The notes: generated by a model from the sequence alone, not told the origin. 57,443 nt of DNA from Rhizobiales bacterium Ga0077525 (GCA_001464835.1 LNDS01000002.1:1-57443), one strand, 5' to 3'. Shown: positions 9,460 to 18,816, counted from the first letter of the stretch. Made by a program: numbers and translations.

Positions 9460-9804
9460 TCAACGCTTCGGCTCGGGAATTGACCCCGTCAAATCGGCCG
9501 GATCGCAATTCTTCGTTTTTTCCGATTCCTTGCAGGCGCCCGCAATATCGGCCGGCGGCGGTGGCGCGTTCAAGAGAGCGTAACCCTCGATGCGCGAGGC
9601 GCTGGCCGCGCTCAATCGCCCGCGCTGGCTTTGCAGCCTTTGCCGGCATTGCGCATCGGACTGCGCACCGGCCGCAGCCGCCGAATACTGGCAAAGCGCC
9701 GCGTCACTGGCCACGATTGTCTCTGGCTGTCCGGCGCATGCCGAAAGCACCGCGGTCCCCAGCACGATGATACCCGCCCGACCGATTACCAATTTTCCGA
9801 ACAT
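9460..9804 (-). CDS. Small lipoprotein of unknown function
   Basis: The 114-residue product begins with a lipoprotein signal peptide: a hydrophobic stretch ending in LSAC, so Cys23 would be lipidated and the protein anchored in a membrane facing the periplasm. The mature part has a Gln/Arg-rich, probably helical segment (residues about 45-75), a Pro-rich stretch and two further cysteines (GACKES, KNCDP). I recognise no family. It converges with the small secreted protein gene across a hairpin and is apparently monocistronic. Confidence 0.65.
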   Translation of the reverse strand: MFGKLVIGRAGIIVLGTAVLSACAGQPETIVASDAALCQYSAAAAGAQSDAQCRQRLQSQRGRLSAASASRIEGYALLNAPPPPADIAGACKESEKTKNCDPADLTGSIPEPKR

Positions 9805-10192
9805 GCGCCCTGCCCCAGTTCCACTTCATCATTCAAGCCTCTGGCGGTCAAGACAGGCCGCCGACATGTGCACCGCTGCGGTATTCGGAGGGATTCCATG
9901 AGAGACGAAAATGTCGGCGGCAGTACTCCAGCGCGACTTGATGCTGACGCGCGCGGCGCGACGGTTGATGGCCGCTCAAACCGGAGCGCACAGAGCCGAT
10001 ATGGGCGTCGGCTCCGGAAAAGACGATCAAGACCCGAGAGCCTGCTTGGTAGTGCCACCAAGCCGTTTTCTGCCGCCGCTAGAATTCTGCTTCGGGACCA
10101 GAAGGCCGGCCGAGAATGACGATCACCCGCACCGCATTACTATCGAACGATCCCCCAAACAACTGACCAGGGCTGGCGAAAAGATCACCGCA
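9805..10192. other. Intergenic region upstream of lipoprotein gene and downstream of TRAP operon
   Basis: About 390 bp separate the lipoprotein start (-) from the end of the TRAP operon (-). It probably holds the lipoprotein promoter. A possible 73-codon ORF on + (ATG at 9898, preceded by GGAGGG) ends at 10119, but its composition is not protein-like and I do not call it. A hairpin at 10044-10063 is listed separately. Confidence 0.4.
10044..10069 (+). terminator. Possible intrinsic terminator
   Basis: GCTTGGT and ACCAAGC are perfect 7-bp arms around a 6-base loop, followed within 3 bases by TTTT (10066-10069) on the + strand. No confirmed + strand gene lies directly upstream, so it may end an unrecognised small transcript or antisense transcription into the TRAP operon. 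Confidence 0.35.
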
Positions 10193-11476
10193 TCAGGGCC
10201 CGTACAACAGGTTGACCAGTCCCAGCGAAACGAACGGAACATAAGTCACAAGCAGAAGAACCGCGATCAGCGATGCGATGAAATAGACATTCAGCTTCGA
10301 CGTCTCCCAGATATTCGATTTGGCGATCGAGCACGACACCATCAGCACGCTGGCGACCGGCGGCGTCTGCTGCCCCACCGCGATGTTCAGCGTCACTATA
10401 ATGCCGAAATGAATAGGATCGATGCCGACCGCCTTGATCAACGGCAACACCACCGGCACCACCAGAATGATGGCGGCCGCGCCGTGCAGGAAAAAGCCGA
10501 GCACGAACAGGACCACGTTCAGGATCGCCAACACCACCAAGGGATTTTGCGTCAGATTGGTGACCGATTCGGCCAGCCGTTGCGGAATCTGCGTTTCCGT
10601 GAGGTAGACACCGAGCAACGCCGAGGTCGCGACCAGCAGCATCACCACCGCGGTGTGCGTCACGCCTTCGAACAGAGCATGGCGCAGCATAGCGAAGTTC
10701 AATTCACGGTAATACAGGCCGATCGCCAGCGCCGCGACGACCGCGAGCGCGCCGCCTTCGGTCGCGGTGACAAGGCCGCCGAAAATGCCGCCGAGGATGA
10801 TGACGGGCAGCATCAAGGCCAGCTTGGCATCCCAGAACGACGCCGCGATATTGCGCAGATTGAGCATATTTTCGCGCGGCAGATTATAGCGCCGCGCAAA
10901 TACATAGGCGGTCGCCATCAGCATCAGGCCGCCGAGCACGCCAGGAACGACCCCGGCGATAAACAGCTTGACCACCGACGTATCGGCCAAGGCCGCATAC
11001 AGGATCATGGGGATTGACGGCGGAATGATAATGGCGAGAGACGCCGCCGACGACATGACCGACGCCGCCAGTTCCTTCGGATAGCCGCGCTTCTTCATGG
11101 CGGGAATGAGGATCGATCCCAAAGCCGCGACATCGGCAACCGAACTGCCGGAAATCTCGGCGAAGATCATCGACGAGACCACCGACACCATGGCCAGGCC
11201 GCCGCGCACGAAGCCGACGATCGACAGGCAAAAAGCGACCAGCCGCCGCGAAATCGACGTCGCGTTCATCAGCGCGCCGGCAAAGACGAACAGAGGGATG
11301 GCCAGCAGCGGGAATTTCCCTGCGCCTTCGTACAAGACAACGGCGGCGTTGAGCAGGGCCGGCTCGCCGGCCGACAAGGTCATGGCGGCAAGTGCCACGA
11401 TGCCGAGCGCGACCGCAATCGGCACATTAAGGCAGCACAGCACCAGGAAGCCGGACAGCACGATGAGCGCAGACAT
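10193..11476 (-). CDS. TRAP transporter large permease (DctM type), system 1
   Basis: A 427-residue, very hydrophobic protein of the length and character of DctM large subunits. It has about 12 membrane segments and the family's GxSxxDVAALGSILIPAM and SIPMILYA stretches. In TRAP systems this subunit carries substrate across the inner membrane by sodium symport, fed by the periplasmic DctP protein with DctQ as partner. It is the last gene of the long minus-strand operon and lies 10 bp after dctQ. The substrate is unknown but is probably an organic acid, given the neighbouring dehydrogenase and CoA-transferase. Confidence 0.9.
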   Translation of the reverse strand: MSALIVLSGFLVLCCLNVPIAVALGIVALAAMTLSAGEPALLNAAVVLYEGAGKFPLLAIPLFVFAGALMNATSISRRLVAFCLSIVGFVRGGLAMVSVVSSMIFAEISGSSVADVAALGSILIPAMKKRGYPKELAASVMSSAASLAIIIPPSIPMILYAALADTSVVKLFIAGVVPGVLGGLMLMATAYVFARRYNLPRENMLNLRNIAASFWDAKLALMLPVIILGGIFGGLVTATEGGALAVVAALAIGLYYRELNFAMLRHALFEGVTHTAVVMLLVATSALLGVYLTETQIPQRLAESVTNLTQNPLVVLAILNVVLFVLGFFLHGAAAIILVVPVVLPLIKAVGIDPIHFGIIVTLNIAVGQQTPPVASVLMVSCSIAKSNIWETSKLNVYFIASLIAVLLLVTYVPFVSLGLVNLLYGP

Positions 11477-11486
11477 ATGTCTTGTC

Positions 11487-11993
11487 CTAAGTCAGATGGT
11501 CGGCGGCTTCGACGCCGTCATCCGGGCTGTTGAGTTTTTGCCAGGCAGCCGGCAGCGATACCAGTTCGGCGGCCACGAAGAAAATCGAGGCAATGGGAAT
11601 CACCGCTTGAGCGACGACGCTTGGAAACCAGTCGACCGACATCAACCGCTCGCCGCTGATGACAGCGGACAAGCGATAGCCGCCCCAGGCCAGCGCCAGG
11701 AAGAAAGCGATGGTCAGGGCTTCCGCGGTGACGAAGGCCACCTTGCGCCCGCCGGGACCAAGCCGCCGGACGATATTGTCGAAGCCGAGATGGCCGCGCT
11801 GCAGCGCCACCAAAGCCGCGCCGAAATAGGTGACCCAGGCCAGAAGGATCGGCGCGACTTCATCGTACCAGGACAGGCCCGAACCGAAGTAGCGGATCGT
11901 CGCCGCCACCGTGACCAACGCGGTCAACAGCGCCAGCAACAATCCGCCGAAGGCTTCGAGGGCCAGCCGCAGCCCGCGTGCAAAAGCTTGCAT
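11487..11993 (-). CDS. TRAP transporter small permease (DctQ type), system 1
   Basis: A 168-residue protein with four predicted membrane helices, the size and plan of the DctQ subunit, including the LLAWVTYFGAALVALQRGHLG-like region (GAA..GHLGFD) typical of the family. It sits between the binding protein and the large permease with 9-10 bp gaps, so all three are translated from one message. DctQ is needed with DctM to form the membrane part of the transporter. Confidence 0.88.
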   Translation of the reverse strand: MQAFARGLRLALEAFGGLLLALLTALVTVAATIRYFGSGLSWYDEVAPILLAWVTYFGAALVALQRGHLGFDNIVRRLGPGGRKVAFVTAEALTIAFFLALAWGGYRLSAVISGERLMSVDWFPSVVAQAVIPIASIFFVAAELVSLPAAWQKLNSPDDGVEAADHLT

Positions 11994-12002
11994 GGGAGCG
12001 GG

Positions 12003-12983
12003 CTACTTCGCGAGCGCGAGTGTTTTGTCGATCAGCGCCTGCCCGCCCGGGACTTCCTTGCCGAACAGCTCATAAACCGGCTTGGACGCAGCGACGAAAG
12101 CCTCGCGGTTGGACGTGTTCACCGCGATGCCGGCCGATTTCAGTTTTTCCAGAACAGCGACGTCTTCTTTCTCGGCGCTGTCCAACGCCCAGGCTTGCGT
12201 CTCACGCGCGATCTTTTCGATCTGCGCCTGCATCTCCGGCGACAGCTTATTCCAGCGATCCAGCCCCGCCGTCAGGAACGACGGGGTATAAACGTGGTTA
12301 GTCAGCGTCAGATATTTCTGCACTTCGTTCAGCTTGCCGCCCCAGATATTGGGCAGCGGGTTTTCCTGACCGTCCATGACCCCGGATTGCAGTGCGACGA
12401 AAAGTTCGTTGAACTCGAGTGGCGCCGGCGACGCGCCATAGGCCTCGAACATCTTCTGCCGCCACACGCCGCGCGGAATACGAATCTTGATACCCTTGAG
12501 ATCGTCAGGCGTGTTGATGGCGCGCTTGTTGTTGGTGATGTGCCGAAAGCCGTTTTCATAGACGGCGACGATCTTGTAACCCTTGGCTTCGGCCTTGGGC
12601 GCGATGTCCTTCCAGAACACCTCGGTCAGGAAGCGCTGGAAATGCGCGCGGTCCTTGATCAGATAGGGCATGTCGAAGAGCCCGAACTCGGGCGACACCG
12701 TCGACATGATGGTCGAAGGCTGCGACAGATCGAGCGTGCCGATCTTGAGCTTCTGCAACATCTCACGCTCGTTGCCGAGCTGGCTGTTGTCGAACACCGT
12801 GACGTGCACCTTGCCGGCCATCTGCGCGTTGACGCGGCGGGCGAATTCATTGGCCGAAATCGACTGGTTGCCGGAGGCCGGCGTGGTGTTGCCGACCTTG
12901 AGTTCGATGACCTGGGCCTGTGCCGTCTGGCTCAGGACCAGTCCCGTCAGCATCGACAATGCCAGCGCTATCTTCTTCATCAT
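12003..12983 (-). CDS. TRAP transporter periplasmic substrate-binding protein (DctP type), system 1
   Basis: A 326-residue protein with a clear Sec signal peptide (MKKIALALSMLTGLVLSQTAQA). The DctP-family region that follows has SANEFARRVNAQMAGKV, the helix-forming QLGNEREMLQKLKIGTLDL and the conserved GVMDGQENPLPNI segment; the PRGV region supplies the arginine that normally binds the ligand carboxylate. It is exported and delivers substrate to the DctQM pair downstream. Start: the double ATG at 12983/12980 follows GGGAGGA. A 97-bp gap to the CoA-transferase gene might hold a secondary promoter. Confidence 0.9.
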   Translation of the reverse strand: MMKKIALALSMLTGLVLSQTAQAQVIELKVGNTTPASGNQSISANEFARRVNAQMAGKVHVTVFDNSQLGNEREMLQKLKIGTLDLSQPSTIMSTVSPEFGLFDMPYLIKDRAHFQRFLTEVFWKDIAPKAEAKGYKIVAVYENGFRHITNNKRAINTPDDLKGIKIRIPRGVWRQKMFEAYGASPAPLEFNELFVALQSGVMDGQENPLPNIWGGKLNEVQKYLTLTNHVYTPSFLTAGLDRWNKLSPEMQAQIEKIARETQAWALDSAEKEDVAVLEKLKSAGIAVNTSNREAFVAASKPVYELFGKEVPGGQALIDKTLALAK

Positions 12984-13080
12984 GGCGTCCTCCCTGTCTT
13001 TATTATATGTGCTTTGAGCACTTCTACGTTCAAGAATGGCACGAATAGTAGCGTCACGCGAGCCTGCCGCCGCTCGCGTT

Positions 13081-14283
13081 TCAATTTATCACGGCGCTTA
13101 CAACCGCTCCCTCTCGCTCGAGCGTAGCGATTTCATCGGAACTGAAGCCATATTCGCCAAGCACGTCGCGGCTGTGCTGGCCGTAAACCGGCGCGCCGTG
13201 CGCGACCTTGGCCGGCGTGCGGGAGAATTTGACTGGAACACCGAGCGTTTGCACGGTGCCGAGCGTCGCGTGCGGCGTCTCGACCACCATGTCACGCGCG
13301 ATTGTGTGTGGATCGGACAGCGCCTGCAACATATCCCGCACCGGACCGCAGGGAACGCCTTGCTGTTCCAGCGCCGCCAGCCAATGCGCCGACGTCTGCC
13401 GACGAAAACGCGGCGTCAGTTCGGCTTCCAGCTCTTTTTGATGCTGTACGCGCAAGCCCGCCGTGGCGAAGCGCGGGTCTTCAACGAGTTCGGACGCGCC
13501 GAGCGCATCGGCGATGCGCTGCCAGTTCTTCTGGTTGGCGCCGCCGACGACGATCCAGCCGTCCGACGCTTCGAAGGCCTGATAAGGCGCGTTCAGCGGA
13601 TGGCCTGAGCCCATGGCAACGGGAGCCACGCCGGTCGCCATGGCGATGGCCGACTGCCAGTAAGTCTGCACCAAAGCCGCTTCGTACAGCGACGTCTCGA
13701 CGCGCTGCCCCTCGCCCGTCTTCAGCCGATGGGTGTAGGCAGCGAGAACGCCCATGGCCGCCAGGATGCCGGCGGTGATGTCCGACAAGGGTGCGCCGCA
13801 CTTCACGGGCGGACGGCCTGGGCCTTCGCCCGTGAAACTCATAATGCCAGTCATAGCCTGCGCCACCAGATCGAAGCCGCGGCGGTCCTTGTATGGCCCA
13901 GTGCGGCCGAAGCCGGACAGCGAGCAATAGATCAAGGCCGGATGCGTCTCGCGCAGGTCGTCATAACCAAAGCCGAGACGCTCCATGACGCCAGGCCCGA
14001 AATTCTCCACCACCACATCGGCGTCTTGCAGAAGCCGGTGCAGCACTTTGGCGGCGCCCGGCTGCTTGAGATCGAGAGCAATGCCGCGCTTGCTGCGGTT
14101 CATCATCAAATAAGCCGCCGTCTCGTTGCCGATGTTCGGCGCGTTCTGGCGCGTGTCGTCGCCCAGCGGCACTTTCTCGATCTTGATGACGTCGGCGCCC
14201 ATGTCGGCAAGCATCAATGTGCAGGTCGGCCCCGCCATGACGTGGGTGAGGTCGACGACTTTCATACCGGTCAGCGGACCCAT
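13081..14283 (-). CDS. CaiB/BaiF-family CoA-transferase
   Basis: A 400-residue class III CoA-transferase, close to the usual family length. The N-terminal Rossmann-like part has the TxxxAGPxxxxxLADMGADVIKIE signature, and the Asp of RRGFDLVAQAMTG matches the residue that forms the acyl-aspartyl anhydride. The family moves CoA between carboxylic acids; the acid is not known here. It lies 29 bp after the dehydrogenase gene in the same operon as two TRAP systems, which suggests activation of an imported organic acid as its CoA thioester. The preferred start is ATG 14283; ATG 14265 is also possible. Confidence 0.9.
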   Translation of the reverse strand: MGPLTGMKVVDLTHVMAGPTCTLMLADMGADVIKIEKVPLGDDTRQNAPNIGNETAAYLMMNRSKRGIALDLKQPGAAKVLHRLLQDADVVVENFGPGVMERLGFGYDDLRETHPALIYCSLSGFGRTGPYKDRRGFDLVAQAMTGIMSFTGEGPGRPPVKCGAPLSDITAGILAAMGVLAAYTHRLKTGEGQRVETSLYEAALVQTYWQSAIAMATGVAPVAMGSGHPLNAPYQAFEASDGWIVVGGANQKNWQRIADALGASELVEDPRFATAGLRVQHQKELEAELTPRFRRQTSAHWLAALEQQGVPCGPVRDMLQALSDPHTIARDMVVETPHATLGTVQTLGVPVKFSRTPAKVAHGAPVYGQHSRDVLGEYGFSSDEIATLEREGAVVSAVIN

Positions 14284-14312
14284 GCAGCCTCACCTCGAAA
14301 CAACCACCGCGC

Positions 14313-15188
14313 TCAGTGCGGCTTGGGATAGAGCGATACCACCGCGCAGGCGTCCAATTCGCTTTTACCGCCAGCGACCAGCAACCGAAAAAGCGTCAGC
14401 GCCTGCGACGCCATCGGCATCGCCAGATGCTGGTCGCGCGCCGCCGCTTGCAGCATTTCCAGATCTTTCAACACCTGCCGGGCAAAGCCGCGCGGCGCGA
14501 AATCCTCGTCGATCATTTGCGGAAAGGCGGCGGCCAGCAAATTCGACCCGGCATGGCCGGTCTTGAGCGCTTCCGGAATCTTGCGCGCATCGACGCCATA
14601 AGACTGCGCCAGACGCAGCGCCTCGGCGAGCACGCAATAGTTGGTCAGCACCAAAGTCTGGTTGACCAGCTTGGTCGCCTGCCCGGTGCCGATCGGACCC
14701 ATATGCGTCATCGTGCCGAGGCCGCGCATAATGTCAGCGATCGCGGCAATCGCTCTGTCCTCGCCGCCAGCCATGATCGCCAGCGAACCGGCCGCGGCCG
14801 CGCCCGGTCCGCCGGACACCGGCGCATCGACAAACATCATGCCGCGCACGGCGAGTGCCTTGGCGATACGGTGCGTCGCCTCGAGTTCAGTGGTTGAGTG
14901 ATCGACGAAGACCTTGCCGTCGAGTTTGCCGGCCGCCAGCGCGCCGCGCGGACCGGTCGCGGCATCTTCGACGGCCGCGGTATTGATGACGCAGTTCAGG
15001 ATCACGTCGCACGCCTCCGCCACATCGGCCGCGCTCTTCGCCGGCTTGACGCCCCAGGCCGCCGCCGCGGCGACCTTCGCCGGATCGAGGTCGAAGCCGA
15101 CCACGCCATGGCCCCGTTCGATGAGCCGGCGGGTGAAGCCCTGCCCCATCAAGCCGAGGCCGATAAATCCGATCGACTTTGCCGTCAT
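14313..15188 (-). CDS. NAD(P)-dependent beta-hydroxyacid dehydrogenase (3-hydroxyisobutyrate dehydrogenase / GarR-like)
   Basis: About 291 residues from ATG 15188, which follows the GntR stop by 4 bp. The N-terminal GFIGLGLMGQGF is the dinucleotide-binding motif of the family. DAPVSGGPGAAAAGSL and GQATKLVNQ (with the catalytic Lys) mark the substrate and active-site regions. The family oxidises or reduces beta-hydroxyacids such as 3-hydroxyisobutyrate, tartronate semialdehyde or four-carbon sugar acids. With a pdxA-like gene across the IS30 element, an LtnD-type role in four-carbon sugar-acid breakdown is possible, but the expected DUF1537 kinase is not present. Confidence 0.88.
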   Translation of the reverse strand: MTAKSIGFIGLGLMGQGFTRRLIERGHGVVGFDLDPAKVAAAAAWGVKPAKSAADVAEACDVILNCVINTAAVEDAATGPRGALAAGKLDGKVFVDHSTTELEATHRIAKALAVRGMMFVDAPVSGGPGAAAAGSLAIMAGGEDRAIAAIADIMRGLGTMTHMGPIGTGQATKLVNQTLVLTNYCVLAEALRLAQSYGVDARKIPEALKTGHAGSNLLAAAFPQMIDEDFAPRGFARQVLKDLEMLQAAARDQHLAMPMASQALTLFRLLVAGGKSELDACAVVSLYPKPH

Positions 15189-15192
15189 CAAA

Positions 15193-15924
15193 CTACTCCG
15201 TCGCCAAAGGCGCCAAGGTATCGGGATCGAGCCTGAGCGAATTCGCCAGCCTGATCCACGATTCATCGAGATGGCGCTGCAAAACCGCATTGGTCGCCGG
15301 GGCGTCGCGCCTCAGCAACGCCGCGATCAACTCCTCATGGTCGGCGACGGCGCGCGCCCAGTTTTCCGGAATGTCGTTGCCGCGAAAGCGGCTGCGCTTC
15401 ATCCGGGCATGCAGGCGCGCATGCATCGCGCGCAGAATGTCGTTGCCGGCCAACCGCACGATTTCAAGATGGATGTCCTGGTTGAGATGGAAATACTCCA
15501 GCCGTTCGCGGCGGCGGTAATGCGCCATCATCCGGTCGTGCATCGCGCTCAAGGCCGCCAGATCGGCGTCGGTCGCGTGCACGCAAGCGAGTTCACCGGC
15601 GAACGCCTCGAGCCGGGCGATGACGGCCAGCATGGCTTTGGCCTCACGGGGCCCGAGCCGGCCGACCACCGCGCCGCGATTGGGCAATATCTCGACCAGT
15701 CCCTCCGCCGCCAGAACCTTGAACGCTTCGCGCAGCGGCGTCCGCGACACCTGCAACTGGTCGCACAGTTCGCGCTCGATGATGCGGCTGCCTTCCGGCA
15801 ACTGGCCTTCGACGATCAGGTCGCGCAACCGCGACGTCACCGTCTCGTGCAGCGACCGCCAGCCCAGCGGGCCGCCGGCATCGACCGGCCGGCTCATCGT
15901 CAAATCGGTGGGAGCCACAGTCAT
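15193..15924 (-). CDS. GntR-family transcriptional regulator (FadR/FCD subfamily)
   Basis: The 243-residue protein has an N-terminal GntR winged helix (about residues 25-92, including LHETVTSRLRDLI and ERELCDQLQVSRTPLREAF) and a C-terminal all-helical FCD ligand-binding domain with histidines and acidic residues at metal-site positions (HLNQDIHLEIV, DHEELIAALL). FCD regulators usually bind an organic acid, often with a metal, and leave DNA. It is embedded in the TRAP/catabolic operon, 16 bp after the second DctM gene, so it most likely controls this operon and perhaps the divergent pdxA-like gene. Confidence 0.9.
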   Translation of the reverse strand: MTVAPTDLTMSRPVDAGGPLGWRSLHETVTSRLRDLIVEGQLPEGSRIIERELCDQLQVSRTPLREAFKVLAAEGLVEILPNRGAVVGRLGPREAKAMLAVIARLEAFAGELACVHATDADLAALSAMHDRMMAHYRRRERLEYFHLNQDIHLEIVRLAGNDILRAMHARLHARMKRSRFRGNDIPENWARAVADHEELIAALLRRDAPATNAVLQRHLDESWIRLANSLRLDPDTLAPLATE

Positions 15925-15940
15925 GTCGAGCGCCGGTCCA

Positions 15941-17221
15941 TTATCTGAGCATCTGGGGAATATACAGTACCAGGGCCGGAAACAACGTAAGGATCGCGAG
16001 CGTCAGCAGCAACGGCGGATAAAACGGCAACATGGCCCGCAGTAACTGCACCATCGTGACCCCGGTCATGCTCGACAGCAGGAACAGAGACAGGCCGAAA
16101 GGCGGCGTTATCGTTCCGATCATCAGATTGAACACGACGATGATACCGAGATGGATCGGGTCGATGCCGGCGGCAACAATCGGCGGCGCGACGATCGGAA
16201 CGAGCAGAAGGGTCGCCGTCGTGGAATCGACGAACATCCCCGCAATGAAGAAGATCGCATTCACGATAACCAGCAGAACCAACGGGTTCGTCGAAATATC
16301 ACGGAACCAGGCGGCAAATTCCTGCGGCACTTGTTCGACTGCCAGAATCCAACCGAACATCGCAGCTGCCGCGACAATGATCAGGATCGCGGCGGTGCCG
16401 CGCACGGTGGCGATCGCGGCATCGCGGATAAACCCCCAGTTCATGTCGCGGTAGTAAAACACGCCAACGAAAATCACATAGAGGACGCATATCGCGGACG
16501 CCTCGGTGGGTGTGAAACTGCCGGACAGCATGCCGCCGACCAGCACAACGGGCGCGAACAAAGCCGGCGCTGCCGGCCAGAACGCATCCCACAGACTGCG
16601 CGCGGTTGGCCAACTGGCGGCGCGCGGCAATTCGGATTTGACGGCAATGATGGCGGTCGCGATCATCAGCATCGCCACGCAAATCAGCGCCGGGATGATG
16701 CCGGCAACGAGCAATTGCAGCGCCGAGATCGACGTGATCGACGCATATATGATGAGCGGGATCGACGGCGGAAAGATCGGGCCGACGATAGCCGAAGCGC
16801 CGGTCACCGCCGCCGCGAACGGCAGCGAAAAGCCGCGATCCTTCATCGCCTTGATTTCGATGCGCCCGAGACCGCCGACATCGGCCAATGCAGCGCCCGA
16901 GACACCGGAGAAGATCAGGCTGGCGACGATGTTGACCTGTGCAAGCCCGCCGTACAGCCGCCCCACCAGCACATCGGCAAAATGAAACAGCTTCTCGGTG
17001 ATCCCGGACGAATTCATCAGATTGCCGACGAAAATGAAGACCGGCACCGCCACCAGCGGAAACGAGTCCATCGAATAGAGCACACGCTGCGCGATGGTCG
17101 CGAGCGGTATCCCCTCCCAAGCGATATAGACGATTGACGGAATCAGAATCGCGAAGACCACCGGAAAACCGAGGACGAAGAGGACAAAAAAAGCGACGAC
17201 GACGGCAATTCCGAGATCCAT
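15941..17221 (-). CDS. TRAP transporter large permease (DctM type), system 2
   Basis: A 426-residue, multi-membrane DctM subunit, with FSGVSGAALADVGGLGRIEI and FPPSIPLIIYA stretches typical of the family. It is only moderately similar to the system 1 large permease by eye, so this is a second transporter rather than a recent duplicate. It lies 21 bp after DctQ-2 and 16 bp before the GntR gene. Confidence 0.9.
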   Translation of the reverse strand: MDLGIAVVVAFFVLFVLGFPVVFAILIPSIVYIAWEGIPLATIAQRVLYSMDSFPLVAVPVFIFVGNLMNSSGITEKLFHFADVLVGRLYGGLAQVNIVASLIFSGVSGAALADVGGLGRIEIKAMKDRGFSLPFAAAVTGASAIVGPIFPPSIPLIIYASITSISALQLLVAGIIPALICVAMLMIATAIIAVKSELPRAASWPTARSLWDAFWPAAPALFAPVVLVGGMLSGSFTPTEASAICVLYVIFVGVFYYRDMNWGFIRDAAIATVRGTAAILIIVAAAAMFGWILAVEQVPQEFAAWFRDISTNPLVLLVIVNAIFFIAGMFVDSTTATLLLVPIVAPPIVAAGIDPIHLGIIVVFNLMIGTITPPFGLSLFLLSSMTGVTMVQLLRAMLPFYPPLLLTLAILTLFPALVLYIPQMLR

Positions 17222-17242
17222 GTTGTCCTCAAGTTCCGGGCG

Positions 17243-17731
17243 TCAGATGACCGGCTTTCCGCTGCCGACCGGCGGGTCGGCGCGGCGCAAGCCGATCCAG
17301 AGGCAGCCGATGGCAGCGACGGCAAAGCCTATCAGCATGGGCGCGGCAAACACCCAGAACGGAATATCGAGCATGGGCGTACGTGTACCGATATTGCGCA
17401 GGATCGATTGCGCACCGGACCAGACGACAACCAGCAGCGCGACGCCGCTCGTGATCAGGATGATGCGCTCCAACGCCAACCGCAGCCGCTTCGGCAGCAG
17501 ATCGACGAACTCGGCGAGTCGGATATGTTCATTGGTCGAGATGAGGAGCGGCGTGCCAAGAAAAACCAGCATGATCAAACCCCAGCGCGTTGATTCCTCA
17601 AGGCCCATGATCGGGGCGTTGAAAACGCCGCGCATGACCACTTGCACCGACGGAAAAACCACCAGCGCGAACAGCGCCAGCATCGCGATGCCGCCGAGAA
17701 TGCGCTCCAGCCAGGTCCAGCTTCGTGCCAT
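17243..17731 (-). CDS. TRAP transporter small permease (DctQ type), system 2
   Basis: About 162 residues with four predicted membrane helices and the DctQ pattern (MGLEESTRWGLIMLVFLGTP, then STNEHIRL). ATG 17731 is preferred because AGGGGGA lies 7 bases upstream; an in-frame ATG at 17794 would add 21 polar residues. It is the middle gene of the second TRAP PQM set. Confidence 0.87.
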   Translation of the reverse strand: MARSWTWLERILGGIAMLALFALVVFPSVQVVMRGVFNAPIMGLEESTRWGLIMLVFLGTPLLISTNEHIRLAEFVDLLPKRLRLALERIILITSGVALLVVVWSGAQSILRNIGTRTPMLDIPFWVFAAPMLIGFAVAAIGCLWIGLRRADPPVGSGKPVI

Positions 17732-17805
17732 GCCGATTTCCCCCTGCGCTGTCGGATGGGCGGGCTCCCGCTCAGGATGAGCAGGCGCCCGCAAGGCCCG
17801 AGGCG

Positions 17806-18816
17806 TCAGCTCTTCACTTCCTTCAGCCGGGCGATGTAGGGCGCCCAGGTCGGGTAGTCGGTGACGATCTGCTTGCCGACCGACTCACGGAAGGCTTTCA
17901 GGTCGAGTCCGCTTTTTTCGTCGATGATGGTGACGCCGTTCTTCTTCAGCGTCGCGATTTCATCGGCTTCGGCATCCTTGGCCCACTTCAATGAGCGCTG
18001 GCCCATCTCGGCAAGGCAGTCCTGCATGATCTTGCGGTCGGCGGCCGGGATGCTCTCCCAGCTCTTCTCGTTGATGAAGGTGGCCAGCACGGATTCCATG
18101 TGGCTCGTCATCATCACGAACTTGTTGGCCTCCCACATCTTGCGGGCGATGATGTTGTTGAGCGGGTTTTCCTGGCCGTCGACCAGACCGGTCATCAGCG
18201 CCGGCATGATTTCCGAAATCTCCACCGGGGTCGGAATGGCGCCCATGCCCTTGATCATCGAATTCCACAGCGGCACCGGCACCGAGCGGAACTTCTTGCC
18301 CTGCATATCCTTCGGCGAATACACCGCATAGCGCGCCGACAGCTGACGGGCGCCGCGGTAGAAATTGCCGATGATCCGCACATTGCCTTTGGCGACCAGC
18401 TTCTTGTTGATCTCCTGCAGCACCGGCGAGGTTGCCTCGTTGGTGGCGCGCATCGCCTGTTCGGGACTGGTGAAAAGGAAAGGCGCATTGAACACGGCGA
18501 CGTCCGGCTCGATGCGGTCGAGCGACGAGAAGTCGTGATGCGCCATATGGATCGCACCGACGCGCACGCCGTCGATCATCTCGCTGAGATTGCCGAGCTG
18601 CGAGCCCGGGAACACACGGATTTCGACCCGGCCTTGCGTCTTCTCACCGACCAGCTTGGCCAGTTCGGTGGCGTATTGGGTTTGGGTTTCGCCTTCGGCG
18701 CCGACATGGGCGTAGCGCAACGTGATCTTTTGTTGGGCTGAGGCCGCGCCGGCCGAGATAATGGCGGCCGTCAAGGCAAGGCCGAGCAACGCGCTGATGC
18801 GCGGTAGCGTCTTCAT
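17806..18816 (-). CDS. TRAP transporter periplasmic substrate-binding protein (DctP type), system 2
   Basis: About 336 residues from ATG 18816, preceded by GGGAGGATGCC. The signal peptide MKTLPRISALLGLALTAAI ends in AASAQQ. The mature part shows ITLRYAHVGAEGETQTQ, VEIRVFPGSQLG and the conserved TGLVDGQENPLNNI, all DctP-family features. It is the first gene of the operon that runs to 10193. The IS30 element begins about 60 bp upstream, so its native promoter region is short or interrupted. Confidence 0.9.
   Translation of the reverse strand: MKTLPRISALLGLALTAAIISAGAASAQQKITLRYAHVGAEGETQTQYATELAKLVGEKTQGRVEIRVFPGSQLGNLSEMIDGVRVGAIHMAHHDFSSLDRIEPDVAVFNAPFLFTSPEQAMRATNEATSPVLQEINKKLVAKGNVRIIGNFYRGARQLSARYAVYSPKDMQGKKFRSVPVPLWNSMIKGMGAIPTPVEISEIMPALMTGLVDGQENPLNNIIARKMWEANKFVMMTSHMESVLATFINEKSWESIPAADRKIMQDCLAEMGQRSLKWAKDAEADEIATLKKNGVTIIDEKSGLDLKAFRESVGKQIVTDYPTWAPYIARLKEVKS

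Noticed and set aside
9898..10119. 73-codon plus-strand frame with a strong GGAGGG site
   Set aside because: The product is Arg/Ser-rich without domain or signal; the site could be chance. Left undecided rather than called a gene.
11097..13127. 676-codon plus-strand open frame across the first TRAP system
   Set aside because: Antisense to three well-supported TRAP genes and spans their boundaries; composition is that of a shadow frame.
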